In this document: positions 23,182 to 35,284 of the stretch, one piece after another
Position numbering within the stretch: position 1 is the stretch's first letter
Layout of the letters: every line of letters begins with the position of its first letter
NCBI RefSeq assembly: GCF_022965805.1
Contig: NC_133102.1
Coordinates: 7,944,885-8,008,884 of the forward strand
DNA from: Primulina eburnea
Taxonomy: Eukaryota; Streptophyta; Magnoliopsida; Lamiales; Gesneriaceae
Length of the DNA stretch: 64,000 nucleotides
Reading direction: 5' to 3'
Program-made: the position numbers and the translations under genes
Notes under the pieces: generated by a model
Databases searched by the model: none
What the model saw: only the letters and a program-made list of their open reading frames with translations
Told to the model about the DNA's origin: nothing

Positions 23182-24772
23182 ATGTCGAAATCACCAGAAA
23201 TAGTGCACCCCGTGAAGGCTGTTGGATGGGCTTCAAAGGACACTTCTGGGATCTTAGCTCCTTTCAAGTTCTCTAGAAGGTACTGTACGGATATATCTGA
23301 GATTTTCATTTGTTCTCAAGATTTTATAGAGCTGGGAATGATGAAAGTTTTGAGTCTTCTTTCATGATAAAGAAGGGCTTTAGTTTGTTTTTTTCGGCTT
23401 GTATATTATATTCTATGGTTTGTTTTGTAGGGCTACTGGGGAGCATGATGTGCGGTTCAAAGTTCTATATTGTGGGGTGTGCCATTCTGATCTTCATATG
23501 GCCAAGAATGAGTGGGGATTCACCATATATCCTATTGTTCCTGGGTAAGAATATTTACTCTGCTTGTGTATTTGTGTGTTCATGAGTTAGTTATCCGAGG
23601 ATTTGACTCATGGCGTATAATTTCCTTGATGTCTAGGCATGAAATTGTCGGGATAGTGACTGAGGTTGGTGAAAAGGTGGAGAAGTTCAGGGTTGGGGAC
23701 AAAGTAGGCGTGGGAAGCTTGGTAGGGTCGTGCCGCCAATGTGATCAGTGTGCTGTCGATCTAGAAAATTACTGTCCCAAACAAATGCATGCTACTATGA
23801 CATACGGAGGTTTCTCTGATATCATGGTTGCTGACGAGCATTTCGTCATTCGTTGGCCGGAGAATCTGCCTCTTGATGTTGGCGCTCCTCTCTTATGTGC
23901 TGGGATCACGACTTACAGCCCATTAAGGTACTTTGGACTTGACAAGCCGGGGATGAAAGTCGGTGTGGTTGGTCTTGGTGGCCTCGGCCACCTGGCCGTG
24001 AAGTTTGCTAAGGCTTTCGGGACTCAAGTGACAGTCATCAGCACGTCGATTAACAAAAAGAAGGAAGCTATTGACATTCTTGGGATCGATGAGTTTTTAG
24101 TTAGCCATGACCCTGAGCAGATGCAGGTTTCTTTTCTTTATCCCTTTTTCAGTTTCAGTATTCGAATATGATCGATGGGATTACCATTTATTTGATTTCG
24201 CGTGCGTAGGCTGCAGCAGGAACACTGGATGGTATCATTGACACCGTGTCCGCGACTCATCCCCTAGTACCTTTAATAAGCTTGTTAAAGCCCCATGGAA
24301 AGCTTGTCTTGGTCGGTGTTCCAGAAAAGCCTCTCGAGTTGCCCTCTTTGCCCCTGATTATAGGTGAGCACAAATGTCTGTTACGAACATGCATGAAACA
24401 AAAACTTTAAATTAAGAAAAATATATAAAATCATAAGATGCATATCCTTCATGGTATTCCATTTACTATGTTATATACATACTTCTAAGTTCTAACCACG
24501 CAGTCTTTTCTTTCGTTATATTGGACAAACTCTTAACAACTTATTCATTGGTTGTAAAATGAATGCTAGGGAGGAAGACGGTATCCGGAAGTGGAATCGG
24601 GGGAATAAAAGAGACGCAAGAGATGATCGATTTTGCCGCGAAACACAAAATACTACCAGAGGTGGAGATGATCCATATAGATTACATAAACACAGCTATG
24701 GAGCGTCTGGTGAAATCTGACGTGAAGTATCGGTTCGTCATTGACATCGAAAAGTCGTTGAAAGTTGATTAA
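23182..24772 (+). CDS. Class II cinnamyl/mannitol-type alcohol dehydrogenase, copy 2 (loop deletion)
   Basis: Near-identical paralogue of 1342-2827, with the same five-exon structure: 23182-23279, 23431-23544, 23637-24126, 24210-24363, 24570-24772. These total 1059 nt and encode 352 residues. Exons 1 and 2 encode identical protein in both copies. Differences in exons 3-5 are few (for example VGC to VGS, GGYSD to GGFSD, EMIN to EMIH), apart from one change: the stretch after NYCPKQ that in copy 1 includes ILTY and DGTV is replaced by MHAT, a net loss of 8 residues. In Arabidopsis CAD5 numbering this includes the position of Trp119, a substrate-pocket residue. Catalytic CGVCHSDLH, the structural-zinc cysteines and GLGGLGH all remain. 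It may be active with altered specificity, or impaired; sequence alone does not decide. Confidence 0.9.
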
Positions 24773-25618
24773 AACATTGGAAAAGTTTGCCTCTAACATG
24801 AGTTTGCTTCTGGTATTCGAATAATGGGAATAATGCATGGATTGTGTTTTTGTAACTCTTTTTGTTTTCAAATTATTTATGTGATGCTAGCTGCTACAAT
24901 AAGTGATCTTGACTTGTCGTATGATGCACTTGCAATTGTATGATGGACCAATTTTATATATGATCACCCTATATTTATGTTGTTTTTTAATTTACTTCTT
25001 GCTTCATTTATATTTTAATTTATGTGTTTGTAGTAGATGAAATATGATGACTTTGTTATATACTTTGTTTTTTTCTTGTCTTCATTTTGTATTTCATAGA
25101 TGTTTAGGTTTTATCTTATTTTTTTTTATCATCATTTCTCTGGAGTTGTGGTTTCCATCCACAGTTATTGATATTATTCAATTAATATGATATTAAACTG
25201 ATTTTTTAAAGTGATTGATTAAATTATTTCAGGAAATAATCATGTATACAATTGTTTGGAATGTATTTTTCTTAAATTTATTTGCAAAACTTATATGACG
25301 CAATAAATACAATAAAGTAAAATTTATTATAATATATAATATATTAGTTAGAAAACAATATTAGAGTTATAAAAAACCAATACACAATTAATAGGTGGAA
25401 GGACAATTCCGACAATAAACAAATCAACTCACACTTTATATTCTTTTAAAAAATATATATATCTCAGCTGGGTACCTATGTAAAATAATGAGGTGAGAAC
25501 AAGCAAAACATAAGCAGAAATTAGAAGGAAAAAATGAAACATATGTCATTCAACTAGTATACAAAGCTAATAATGGGGCAAAGAGTGTATTATTTTATTC
25601 TTATTCGGTGGGCCTGAA
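24773..25618. other. CAD copy 2 3' flank (duplicated block)
   Basis: Parallels 2828-4260 but lacks the ~400-bp segment and the MITE found in copy 1. Similarity ends just after GGTGGGCCTGAATTA near 25618. No gene. Confidence 0.7.
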
Positions 25619-25619
25619 T

Positions 25620-26860
25620 TATATTTATATATGTAGCATCTTGGTTTTTTCGTGTCCAAAATGAAGCGAAAGTTTTAAAATTTTTTAGATCTTGACATTC
25701 AAGATATTTTTGAGCACTTATATGGTTTTAATAAATAAACATACATAAGATGTTTAAAACTTTTACCTTAGTAAATTTTCAATTGGCTTCAACTACGCGA
25801 TATATGCGAACGTAGCTCTTGTTATAAATCCTACAATATTTCTTCAAATCTTCTTTCTTCAATCTCCTAATCTGGTCAACAACTGAATTATATGTCCCTC
25901 TTCCAACTTGCACTAGAAAGTATAGAATGATTTTTCGTTGAGATTAATCAAACAAGAGAAGGCTCCAAACCCTTTGACAAACAAAGGTGGAGGCCGAAAA
26001 TTATGAGAGGATGAATTTCGAAATTCCTAGGTTGTGGAGGCTATGGTTTTCAAAAATTATGAGTGGAATTTTCTTAACCCCAAACCTAATACACATATAT
26101 ATAAGTTTAGGGTTCATTAATTAAATTAAATAATTATTGGGCTTAATCAATTAATTACTCTAGTCTAACTAATTTAATTAATTAATTAATTAATCTTTTA
26201 AAGTCCAATTAAGAACCTTAATAATCTGTATGTTGGTCTAGTACTCCTACAAGCCCATAATACATACACCCATTATAATTAATTTAAATCCATTATAAAT
26301 TCAACATTTGAATTTAATATTTAAATTATAATTCAACTCCTTGAATTTATCACCTCCAAAATTTAAAATTCAATAAACTAAACTTTTGAGTTTAATAAAT
26401 TAAATTCTCAAATTTTATAAATTCAACTTCTTGAATTTATTCTCTCAACGGGAACAAATGATCTAGTGTTTGTGTGACCCTCAATGGTTCAAAGATACAG
26501 ATAACCGTGTGTTCACAACTCCTTGTGATTCAAGACATAATCTTTTATTCAGGCTTACCCTAATTTGCCCCATTCTATTTACCAAAATTTGATCATGAGA
26601 ATGTTAGAAATCATATTTCTGATTAAACTCATCGAATCATGGTAAGAGCGTCTAGTAGCATCACCCCATGATTCCCTAGGTATCACTGTTAGTACCTGCA
26701 AGAACCAGTCGATTATGATTAACGTACAGTACGGTCCCTTCATCTCATATATCCCGATCGAATATGCAAACATTGGTTTATCGAAGGTTGCATATTAATT
26801 CGATAACTATGTGACACATATAAATAGTGGCATCGTATTTACTTATAATATACTTATAAT
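25620..26860 (-). mobile_element. Unclassified dispersed element, - copy
   Basis: Its 26460-26860 part is the inverse of the start of the + copy at 20865. The rest is AT-rich with ATTTAA-type runs and no coding domain. Together the two copies form an inverted pair around CAD copy 2. Termini not determined. Confidence 0.5.
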
Positions 26861-28229
26861 GTTCATCAACTTATTATATTATCATTTATGCAGTTCAACC
26901 TAAGAAATCTTAGCACCACAATTTACTGATTGATTCCTTATCGTACGACCCCAACCTTACATAACTTACTATTTACAAGTACATCCCGAATGTAAAATTG
27001 TTGCAAATCTTAAACCTCGAATAATGTTAATCCATAAAACTCATTTATACAATATCGACCTTGTACCTATATTATAAAGCCTTTCAAGTCCCAATTATAT
27101 GCTTAAACTATTTTCTTTCCAATTACAATATAGTTGAGGCATAAGACCCTCAGACTTTCCTCATTGGAACGAATATCGCAATCTTACGTATTCTTAATGC
27201 TTAATTAATTCTAGCGTATAAAACTTAATAAATTATCTCATGGTAGCCTTAGACTAATTATGATTAATCAACTTTTCTTATAACCCATAGAGTTCTAGAA
27301 TCCATGTATCAAGATTTTAGATTTCTTACTCGATAAAAATCTTAATATTCGTTCATTGACAACCTATGTTGAACACAACTAATTCTTTTTTTGTTTTTAT
27401 TTCATCCAAAATTTTCGTATAACCGCATATCCCATAAACTTGTAATTCACTTACATAACCCAAATAGTCTTTAAATAACACAATTCCAATACACATATCT
27501 ACTTAATTCCAAGTTTCTTAATAGCTTTCAAAAATTCCTCAAGATAAGGTGTCTACATCAATTCTTACATTCGTCTATCAAGGAACCTAATCATCAGTCA
27601 TATCCAACCTTCTAGAAAAATTTTAACCCTAACAAAGATACAATTTTTTTTACTCTTAGGATCATGATTAAAACTTATGCTACATCAAACCTTAATCTCC
27701 CAAAAATAAGTTGACTTACTATATAATCTTATAACTTAACTAATTGATCAACTTTATCTTAAATTGTTATCAATCTAAATTCTTAATTTTCTACAGCATT
27801 ATTTCACTAACGCTTAAATTTTTCAAGCCAAAAATTGATTCATCCGACTATGCTCTCGATTATCATTCCTTATAGCGGTATAATCAAGATATCTCAGGGC
27901 TCTAAATATCCCTTCAAGCCTAAATCATCTAAAATTTCTATCATTTAAATCATTCAATTCTCACTTACTGTTAATCTGGTCCTTAAATTGCTTAAAAATT
28001 GCAAAATTAATTCTTACTTTCCTCGAATATTATCCGATTTTTCCTTAATTCTAAAATTCCACCATTACTCATTAGCTCTTGGCGTTCCTAACTCTATTTT
28101 ATGGGTTCCTTATAACATGAAGTTCAAAAATTTTTAAGCTTGTTAAACTCAAAATCAATTCCCATAACCTCGAATAATTACTGATTTAACCCCCTAAATT
28201 AATGCAACTAATAAATGCGAAGATACGAA
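26861..28229. other. AT-rich intergenic sequence
   Basis: No ORF of note, no terminal repeats and no RNA gene recognised. It looks like decayed repetitive DNA. Confidence 0.55.
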
Positions 28230-28700
28230 ATCTAAGGGAATGACAGATGATTCTTGGTATTTGTGTAGTCAGATAGCCGTCTCTTCAGCTTCTCGAGACT
28301 CTATATAAGTGGCTGGAAGTTCACAAACTAAGTCATTTATACTTTTATCAAATCAAATGGGTAGAACAAATAATCTCTCAGAGTCTTCTCCGGAGTCTGA
28401 ATAAGCAAAGGAGATCAGGAGGCAATTTCCAGCGTCTCGTAAGAAGATGTTTGAAGACATCTTTTCTCAAGATATGAAGACTTGGAAGAAATTCCTCGGT
28501 TTATATTATGAACAATCAGTTAGATTGTTCGAAATTATTAGGACTAAGTTGTGGAATCATCTCTTCCACAACCACATTCATTCAAAGAGAGGGGATCCCA
28601 GCAGTCCTTAGTTAGATTTCTGTTGAAGTACTTTGCAACAAATATAGTAGATAAACATATTGTAACACATCTGGTTTTATGAATGAAAAGCTCATTTTGT
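28230..28700 (+). other. Possible endogenous pararetrovirus-like promoter and short broken ORF
   Basis: A TATA box (CTCTATATAAG near 28300) follows a GGGAATGACAGATGAT stretch. The layout recalls caulimovirid transcript promoters. A short frame from about 28358 has one in-frame stop and runs to 28611; it has no domain I can name. Alternatives are an LTR fragment or a decayed host promoter. This is a weak call based on architecture alone. Confidence 0.25.
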
Positions 28701-29000
28701 CATGTCTTTTTTTATCTACTGTTTTTATTGAAATGTAAATATAAATAAGGGATAAAAAAAACTCAATCTGAATAAATCAGAAGACGTTTCGGTTGACTTG
28801 CGATTCTTCAACTTCTTCAATATTAAATGTGACATGTCTATAAGATAACAACAAGTGTTAATTAACACCAATTTGATATGTCTGATTTAAGAAATTTCAA
28901 TAGTTACACGTTGTTGACTCCTTACTCTTCTGAAAATAAATCAATGTTAGTCGAATATCATATAACTGATAATATTTAACAGGATGGTAACGCTAATACA
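28701..29000. other. Sequence between the copia 3' end and 28.7 kb
   Basis: No polypurine tract or 3' LTR is visible here, although the copia element at 29002-35284 should have one within this distance. The element is therefore truncated at its 3' end. Confidence 0.55.
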
Positions 29001-29001
29001 A

Positions 29002-29381
29002 TCAAGTTAAATCAATTAAACCAAGTATATTTTGAAAATAAGAAAACTTATTTTCAGGCAGAGGTTTTGATAAGATGTCGGCTGCCTGTAAATCAGTAGA
29101 AACGTATTCCAGACGAATGTCATTCTTCTGCACATGATCTCTAATAAAATGATGTTTGATGTCAATGTGCTTTGTTCTGGAATGAAGTACTGGATTTTGC
29201 GTGATTGTAATAGCACTGGTATTTTCATAGAAGATAGATGATTCAGAGGCTTGAACTCCATAGTCTTTGCGTTGTTTTTGCATCCACAATATTTAGAACA
29301 GCAGCTTCCAGCAGCGAGGTATTCTACTTCTGCAGTAGATGTAGCTATAGAAGTCTTATTTTTACTAAACCAGGAGATCAA
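29002..29381 (-). pseudogene. Copia RNase H
   Basis: Two overlapping frames contain STAEVEYLAAGSCCS, RTKHIDIKHHFIRD and ADILSKPLPE, the conserved copia RNase H segments. A frame change near 29290 breaks it. It is separated from the RT part by a stop near 29395. Confidence 0.85.
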
Positions 29382-29396
29382 CCTATCACCAAGAAC

Positions 29397-30353
29397 TTAA
29401 CGAAAACCACTTGTGTTTTTCCTGTCTAGTTTGCAACCTGCATAATCAACATCTGAATATCCATTAAGATTAAAAGATGAATCATTAGGATACCATAAGC
29501 CGACATTTTGAGTTCCCTTTAAGTACTTCAGAATACGTTTAGCAGCAATATAATGTGACTGCTTAGAGTTAGACTGAAATCTTGCATAAATGCAAACAAC
29601 AAACATGATATCAGGTCTACTGACAGTAAGATATAATAGTGAGCCAATTAGACCACGATACTGAGTTACCTCTACTGGAATTCCACTACCATCCTTGTCA
29701 AGTTTAGTAGATGAGCTCATAGGAGTGGAAGCAGCAGAGCATGCTTCCATGCCAAACTTTTTCAGTAGCTTCTTAGTATACTTGGCTTGATTTATGAAAA
29801 TTTCATTATCAAATTGTTTGATATGCATTCCTAGGAAGAATGTTAATTCCCCCATCATACTCATTTCGAATTATTCCTGCATCAATTTGGAAAACTTTGC
29901 ACACAGTTTGGGGTTAGTTGACCCAAAGTTAATGTCATCAACATAAATCTGCACTAACAGAATGGGCTTATTCTTAACTAAAGTGAACAAAGTCTTGTCT
30001 ACTGTGCCAATAGTAAAATCGTGATTGATAAGAAATTGTGAGAGGGTGTCATACCACGCTCTAGGTGCTTGTTTTAAGCCATACAGAGATTTGTGTAATT
30101 TGAATACATGATGTGGTGAGAAATGATCAATAAAACCTGGAGGTTGTTTGACGTAGACCTCTTCTTGTAGTAGACCATTTAGGAAGGCACTCTTCACATC
30201 AATTTGATAAACTTTGAAGTTCTTAAAAGCAGCAAAGGCTAAAAATATTCTGATAGCTTCAAGCATTGCTACTGGTGCATAGGTTTCATAATAGTCTATT
30301 CCTTCTTCTTGTCTGAAACCTTGGGCCACCAGTCTTGCTTTATTTCTAATCAC
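29397..30353 (-). pseudogene. Copia reverse transcriptase
   Basis: Frames 29871-30353 and 29397-29864 follow one another. Motifs in order: [37 protein letters not shown], the catalytic YVDD, then GELTFFLGMHI, SLLYLTVSRPDI and the start of RNase H (GYSDVDYAG). The polymerase motifs look intact, but the frame breaks near 29868. Confidence 0.9.
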
Positions 30354-30506
30354 AGTGTCTTCTTCATTTAGCTTGTTTCTAAATACCTACCGGGTTCCAA
30401 TTGCAGCTTGATGAGATGGTCTAGGTACTAGAAACCAAACTTCATTCCTATTAAATTGATTCAGTTCTTCCTGCATGGCTTCGATCCAGCTTGGATCTAG
30501 AAGAGC

Positions 30507-30878
30507 TTATTCAATTTTCTTTGGTTCATCTTGAGAAATGAAAGCAGCATGCATATATTCATTAATCATTTTCCTTCTAGTTCTTAAATGAGCAGCTAGA
30601 TTTCCAATAACCAATAATGGAGGATGTGATTTTCTCCAAACGAAAGGGTTTAAAGAAATTTCTTCCTTGTTTGATGTATTCAAAATAGGATCAGCCAAAG
30701 CAGTAGCATGTTCTGGAATGTTCACTTCTGTTTCTGGTATGTCCTGTGTCTGAACAATTGGTTCTACCAGAGGAATGTCTGGTTCTCGATTTTGATCATC
30801 TTTAACCCTAGGTTCTGCATCATCTTCACTATTCAGTTCTAGATGAATCATGTTTAATCTGTTACTCAAATTTGACAT
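30507..30878 (-). pseudogene. Copia integrase-RT linker
   Basis: Acidic, Pro-rich 123-codon frame between integrase and RT, in the place where copia polyproteins carry a variable linker. No catalytic motif is expected. Confidence 0.55.
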
Positions 30879-30951
30879 ATTAGAAATTTTAGGAGCACTA
30901 CTGTCTTCATCGAAGACAACATGAACATATTCTTCAACATTTAGAGTCCTA

Positions 30952-31754
30952 TTATTGAAAATTCAAAAAGCTTTGCTTACTGCAGAATAACCAAGAAAGT
31001 CCAGCATCTGATTTTGAATCAAATGTAGTCAAATAGTTTTTATCGTTATTGTACACAAAGCATTTGCAACCAAGTACATGAAAATAAGATACACTAGGCT
31101 TACCCCCTTTCCATATTTCATATGGAGTCTGATTGTGCATCTTGTTGACCATGGTTCTGTTTTGTGTATAGCATGCGGTGTTGATTGCTTCAGTTCAGAA
31201 GCGCTGAGAGATGTCTGCATCTGCTAGCATTGTTCTAGCAGCTTCTTTAAGAGTTCTGTTTCTCCTCTCAGCTACTCTATTTTTTTGAGGTATTCTGGCA
31301 GCTGAATATTCATGATAAATGCCATGTTCATCTAAATGCAACTCAAGAATCTTGTTAGTAAACTCAGTACCCCGATAAATGCTGATTTTAATGATGGAAA
31401 TTGATTTTTCATTTTGAATCTTTTTCAAAAGCTTGATCAGGAGGCTACTGGTTTGATATTTTCCAGTAAGAAATATTACCCATGTAAATCTAGAAAATCA
31501 TCAACAACAACAACAAGTGTATACTTCATTCCCCCTAAGCTCATGATAGGGATTGGACCAAACAAGTCCATATACAATAATTCCAAACACCTTGAAGTTG
31601 ATTTACTACTTTTGTTCTTGAAGCTAGATCTCACTTGTTTGCTAGGTTGACATTCAGAACAAACATGATTCTTGACAAAGTTAATATCAGGAAAACAGTC
31701 AACTATATTCTGCTTCTTGAGATTATTGATTGACTTGAAATTCAGGTGATTCAA
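30952..31754 (-). pseudogene. Copia GAG-pre-integrase and integrase
   Basis: Three frames in order: a zinc-binding/pre-integrase part ending MDLFGPIPIMSLGG (31476-31754); a core part with RGTEF, PQKNRVAERRNRTLKEAA (31195-31428); and the C-terminal NQTPYEIWKGGKPSVSYF part (30952-31152). At least two frameshifts disrupt it. Confidence 0.85.
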
Positions 31755-31852
31755 TCTCTTGTGCCAGAGCCAATGTTTATCACAAAGAGAGACAACTAAA
31801 CACGTAGGAACATTAATGGGATCAGTATTCCAAGAACTTTGTATGTGTTGCC

Positions 31853-32197
31853 TTATCTATTTCCAATTAACAAAGTAGATTCATCAGCATTTTTAACTGT
31901 GCATGCGTGCTTCTGAAAAGCTACAGAATAACCATTATCACACAGTTGACTAATGCTAATCAAATTATAACAAAGATTCTCAACCAGAAGTACATCATTA
32001 ATAGTTATGTTACCATGGATAATCTTACCCTTACCCACGGTTTTACTTTTTGAGTTGTCCCCAGAAGTTATTTTTGGTCCAGCACAACTCGTTACTTCTG
32101 AAAGTAGACTCATTTGTCTCGTAATATGTCTGGAACAACCACTGTCCAGATACCATGTAGAATTGCTGATGTTTGTTTTCTTTTTTTGTCTCCGCAA
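31853..32197 (-). pseudogene. Copia aspartic protease
   Basis: Contains the active-site segment WYLDSGCSRHIT and the later NLISISQLCDNGY segment, both characteristic of copia protease and the following linker. The frame is open for 114 codons. Confidence 0.85.
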
Positions 32198-32427
32198 ACA
32201 AAAATTTTAGTATCTGGTACCCATATATATTTGGGTCCAAGCCTTATCAGTCTTTTAGGGACCCACATTTGTACAATTCTTGGTGACCTTGTACTTCGGG
32301 TATCCAAAGAGGTGTGTGCAGCAGAAGGCCTGTTTTTTCTAACAGTATGCGTCTTAGAATGTTGTTCTTCCCTTCTATTTTTGTTGTCTGGCCTGTATCT
32401 CTTCTGAACACGTCTAGAATTATAGTA

Positions 32428-32991
32428 CTAGTAGTTTTTAACCTTCATAGAGGGTTGTACTCCTGAGTTGAATCCTCTACTGGATCCAGAACTCTGGTGA
32501 AATTTTCCCTTAGGTTCAACATATCCCAGACCATAATGTTTTCTTCTGCTCGTCTGATCTACATTCCTTTCAACTCGAAAAGTTGGTACTTCTAGTTCAT
32601 ATACCACACTGGATTTAACAAAGCGGATGTATTTCCCTTTGCTTGTATCCAATTCTGGCTTGGTACTGGTTTCAGAAATGCTTTCATTATTGCTGAATCC
32701 GAGACCACTTCTGTCTCCGGATTGCTTATGCAATTCTTGCATATTTTCCAATGAAACAGACGACTTATTCCATGCATTTACCAGAACAAACAGTTTCTGA
32801 TTTTCAGATCTCATTTTCTGGTAATCTGCATTTACTCTTTCATTCTCAGTTCTCAACTTACTCATTTCAACTTTTAAATCATTGCAGCTGTTCTCTTGTA
32901 AACAAGTGAACTTACTGACTTGCTTCTTTAAGTTTAGATTTTCATTCTTAACTTCCTCGAATGATTGAGAAAGTCTCGAGTACTCTCCCAC
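32428..32991 (-). pseudogene. Copia gag C-terminal coiled-coil region
   Basis: A 187-codon frame. It starts with a heptad-like, Glu/Lys/Leu-rich stretch (a likely coiled coil, residues ~5-75), followed by a Ser/Gly-rich basic tail. It lies between the gag zinc knuckle and protease, where several copia lineages have such a spacer. Confidence 0.6.
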
Positions 32992-33272
32992 GATGTCATG
33001 CAGTGCTTCAATTAAATCAGTTCATGTAAATTCGTCAGAGTCAAAGTCTAGTACTCTACAGATGTCGAGGTTGGTTCGATATCCGTCATAAGACATTTGA
33101 TCTCTTCTGCATCACTTTCGCTAGAATGAATTTCTGAGTCAGAGGACTCAGAACTAGAATCCGCCCATTTAGACTTGCTTTCCTCAACAATCATCACTTT
33201 GCAGTCTTTTCTGAATTTCTTGCCATTCCTTTTGTATTCCTTCTTCTTCTGGTCATCTTTCTTGGGCTTCGG

Positions 33273-34261
33273 TCAATCAGCAATAAAGTGACCAATCTTT
33301 CCACAGTTAAAGCACGCCATGTCACCAGGTGGTGAATCCTTCTTGACGTTCCAATTAGGGCTTTGGTAAGCTCGGCGATTCTTCTTCATGAATCTGGAGA
33401 ACTTTTTCACAAAGAGAGACAAATCATCATTGCTGATCTTTTCAACAGTCTTTTCAGAAGTACTCTCAATAATGGAAGAAGGTGATGCTAGTGGAACAGC
33501 TGTAGCAGCAGCAGCAACAACAACAGCAACAGTAGTAGTAATAGCAGCAAGAGCCTTGGTTGGTAGATTTGTGGAGGGCTCTTCTCCACTTCTCACTTCT
33601 AGCTCGAACTCATAGGCTTTCAAGTCGGCAAAAAAGTCATGTAGCTCCAACTTGTTTAGATCTTTAGAGATCACATGGCTATTGTTTTAACGTCTCATTC
33701 CCTGGGCAAAGCTCTCATTACTTTGAGTGCTATCTCTCCGTTGTCATGCTCTTTACACAGAGCTGCCAGCTCATTAACCAAGCTGTTGAAACATTCATCA
33801 AACTCATTCAGAGTTTCACCAGCTTCCATTTTTAGATTTCAAACTTCTGCAATGCTACAGACAGTTTATTTTAATTCGTCTGCTCATTATTTTCATTCGT
33901 CTGCTCATTTCCTTCACATATTTGAATGAGCTTTTCTCAAATTTCTTTCGCGGTAGAGCACATATTGATCTTGCTGAAGGTGTTCTTATCAAGAGTTTTA
34001 TAAAAGAATGTCCTTCGCGATGTTGTCGAGATTGGCTTTATTTTTATCTTCGCCAGTCCATTCGCTTCTTGGTTTTTCAACCATTTGCGGCGCACCATCA
34101 GTAACAGCAACATCTGTATTAGGCTTTAAAATCTTTAATGGACCATCTGTGATGACATACCACATGTCATCATCTTGAGCTGCAAGGTGAGCTTGCATCC
34201 GGATCTTCTAGTCATCAAAGTCTTCTTTTGAGAACATGGGAACCTTGCTAAAATGTGCCAT
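33273..34261 (-). pseudogene. Copia gag
   Basis: Starts at an ATG at 34261. A Trp-to-stop change appears near 34208-34210, in the DFDD-x-KIR segment. The frame then passes through a MWYVITDGP segment and, after frameshifts (33680-33990), LNKLELHDFFADLKAYEFE and an alanine/valine run from a GTA/GCA microsatellite (33505-33550). The CCHC zinc knuckle CFNCGKIGHFIAD is cut at 33270-33272, where the last Cys codon is now TGA. Confidence 0.8.
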
Positions 34262-34295
34262 AACTGTTGTAAATTTTTCAGAACAAGAGAAATCT

Positions 34296-34307
34296 GCTCT
34301 GATACCA
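34296..34307 (-). other. Copia primer-binding site
   Basis: TGGTATCAGAGC on the minus strand, complementary to the 3' end of initiator methionine tRNA, separated from the LTR end by AG. Confidence 0.9.
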
Positions 34308-34309
34308 CT

Positions 34310-35284
34310 TGTTGGTGATCGATGTAGAGTCTAGAGGAGGGTGAATAAATTCTTTCATTTGACGATATTTTTTGCAAAGGGTGCTAGAATCCTGTTAGAG
34401 ATTGTAGTTGTTCTTGTTCAAGCGTAAGTCCAGCAGATCACAATAATAAGTGCGGAAACGATCTGATGGAATAAGGTGAAAACAGTAATAACAGTAGGCA
34501 GTAGAACAGTAGTTGTTTCTGGAAGTTTGAAGATAAAATCTTCTACGTCTTCCCTTCTTCTGTTTCCAGAAGGTATCACTAAAAGACTTTGGATTTTACA
34601 GTACTCATTAGTACACACCATTTCAGCAGGACTTATCTTTTGCCTACTGAAACTCTTAGTAACTCAACACAATGTAATTTAATACAACAAGGTTCTGGAA
34701 AAGTGTAATTTAATACAACAATATGATCTCAAAAGATCAGATAACTCTTATGAAACGTGTGTTGCTTTTCTGTATATTGAGCTTGAAGATGATAAAAAGT
34801 TCTGAGTGCTCAAATCAACGTTCGTATGTTAGAGAATAAGCTCGTAGTTTTTGGTAACCTATAAACGTCGTTGATCTCGTGTATTTATAGGAGTCTTGAA
34901 TCCAACGTTTATAAACAAAACGGTTTCTTTGACTTCTGATAAAAACAGCTTTATTGCTTAAAAAAGGTTCCTGCAAAAAGGCTACAAAACAATCAGTCTT
35001 GTTTCATACCAAAATATGTTGAATGACTTTGTTCAGCATTAATGAAACATTTAATACTCGTACTTTGTAAAGTAACGGTAACATTTAAGATTGAAACGAT
35101 AGAGTAAAAGCCGTTAAGTACTGATCTAGTGAAGTCAAGTCCTGCTTAGTTCTGCTTCTGTTTTTCTAAGCCGATAAGTACTCGAAGAGTACTGCTTTGT
35201 TAAGGCGATAAAGGAACTTCTGCTTTTTATACTGTTTTCTGGTTTAACTAATACGATCTACTAGTTTTGACTATCATCACCACA
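34310..35284 (-). repeat. Copia 5' LTR (975 bp)
   Basis: Plus-strand ends TGTTGGTGATC and TCATCACCACA; read on the minus strand it starts TGTGGTGATGA and ends in CA just before the primer-binding site. A minus-strand TATA box (CTATAAATAC) lies near 34881-34890. No matching 3' LTR was found in the window. Confidence 0.8.

Larger units (their letters stand above)
29002..35284 (-). mobile_element. Ty1/copia pseudo-element with 5' LTR, 3' LTR missing
   Basis: On the minus strand: 5' LTR (35284-34310), initiator-Met tRNA primer-binding site, gag, protease, integrase, reverse transcriptase and RNase H, in copia order. The polyprotein is broken by several stops and frameshifts. The RT is of the Tork/SIRE type in overall wording, which is tentative. 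Without a 3' LTR there is no TSD to fix the outer end. Confidence 0.9.
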
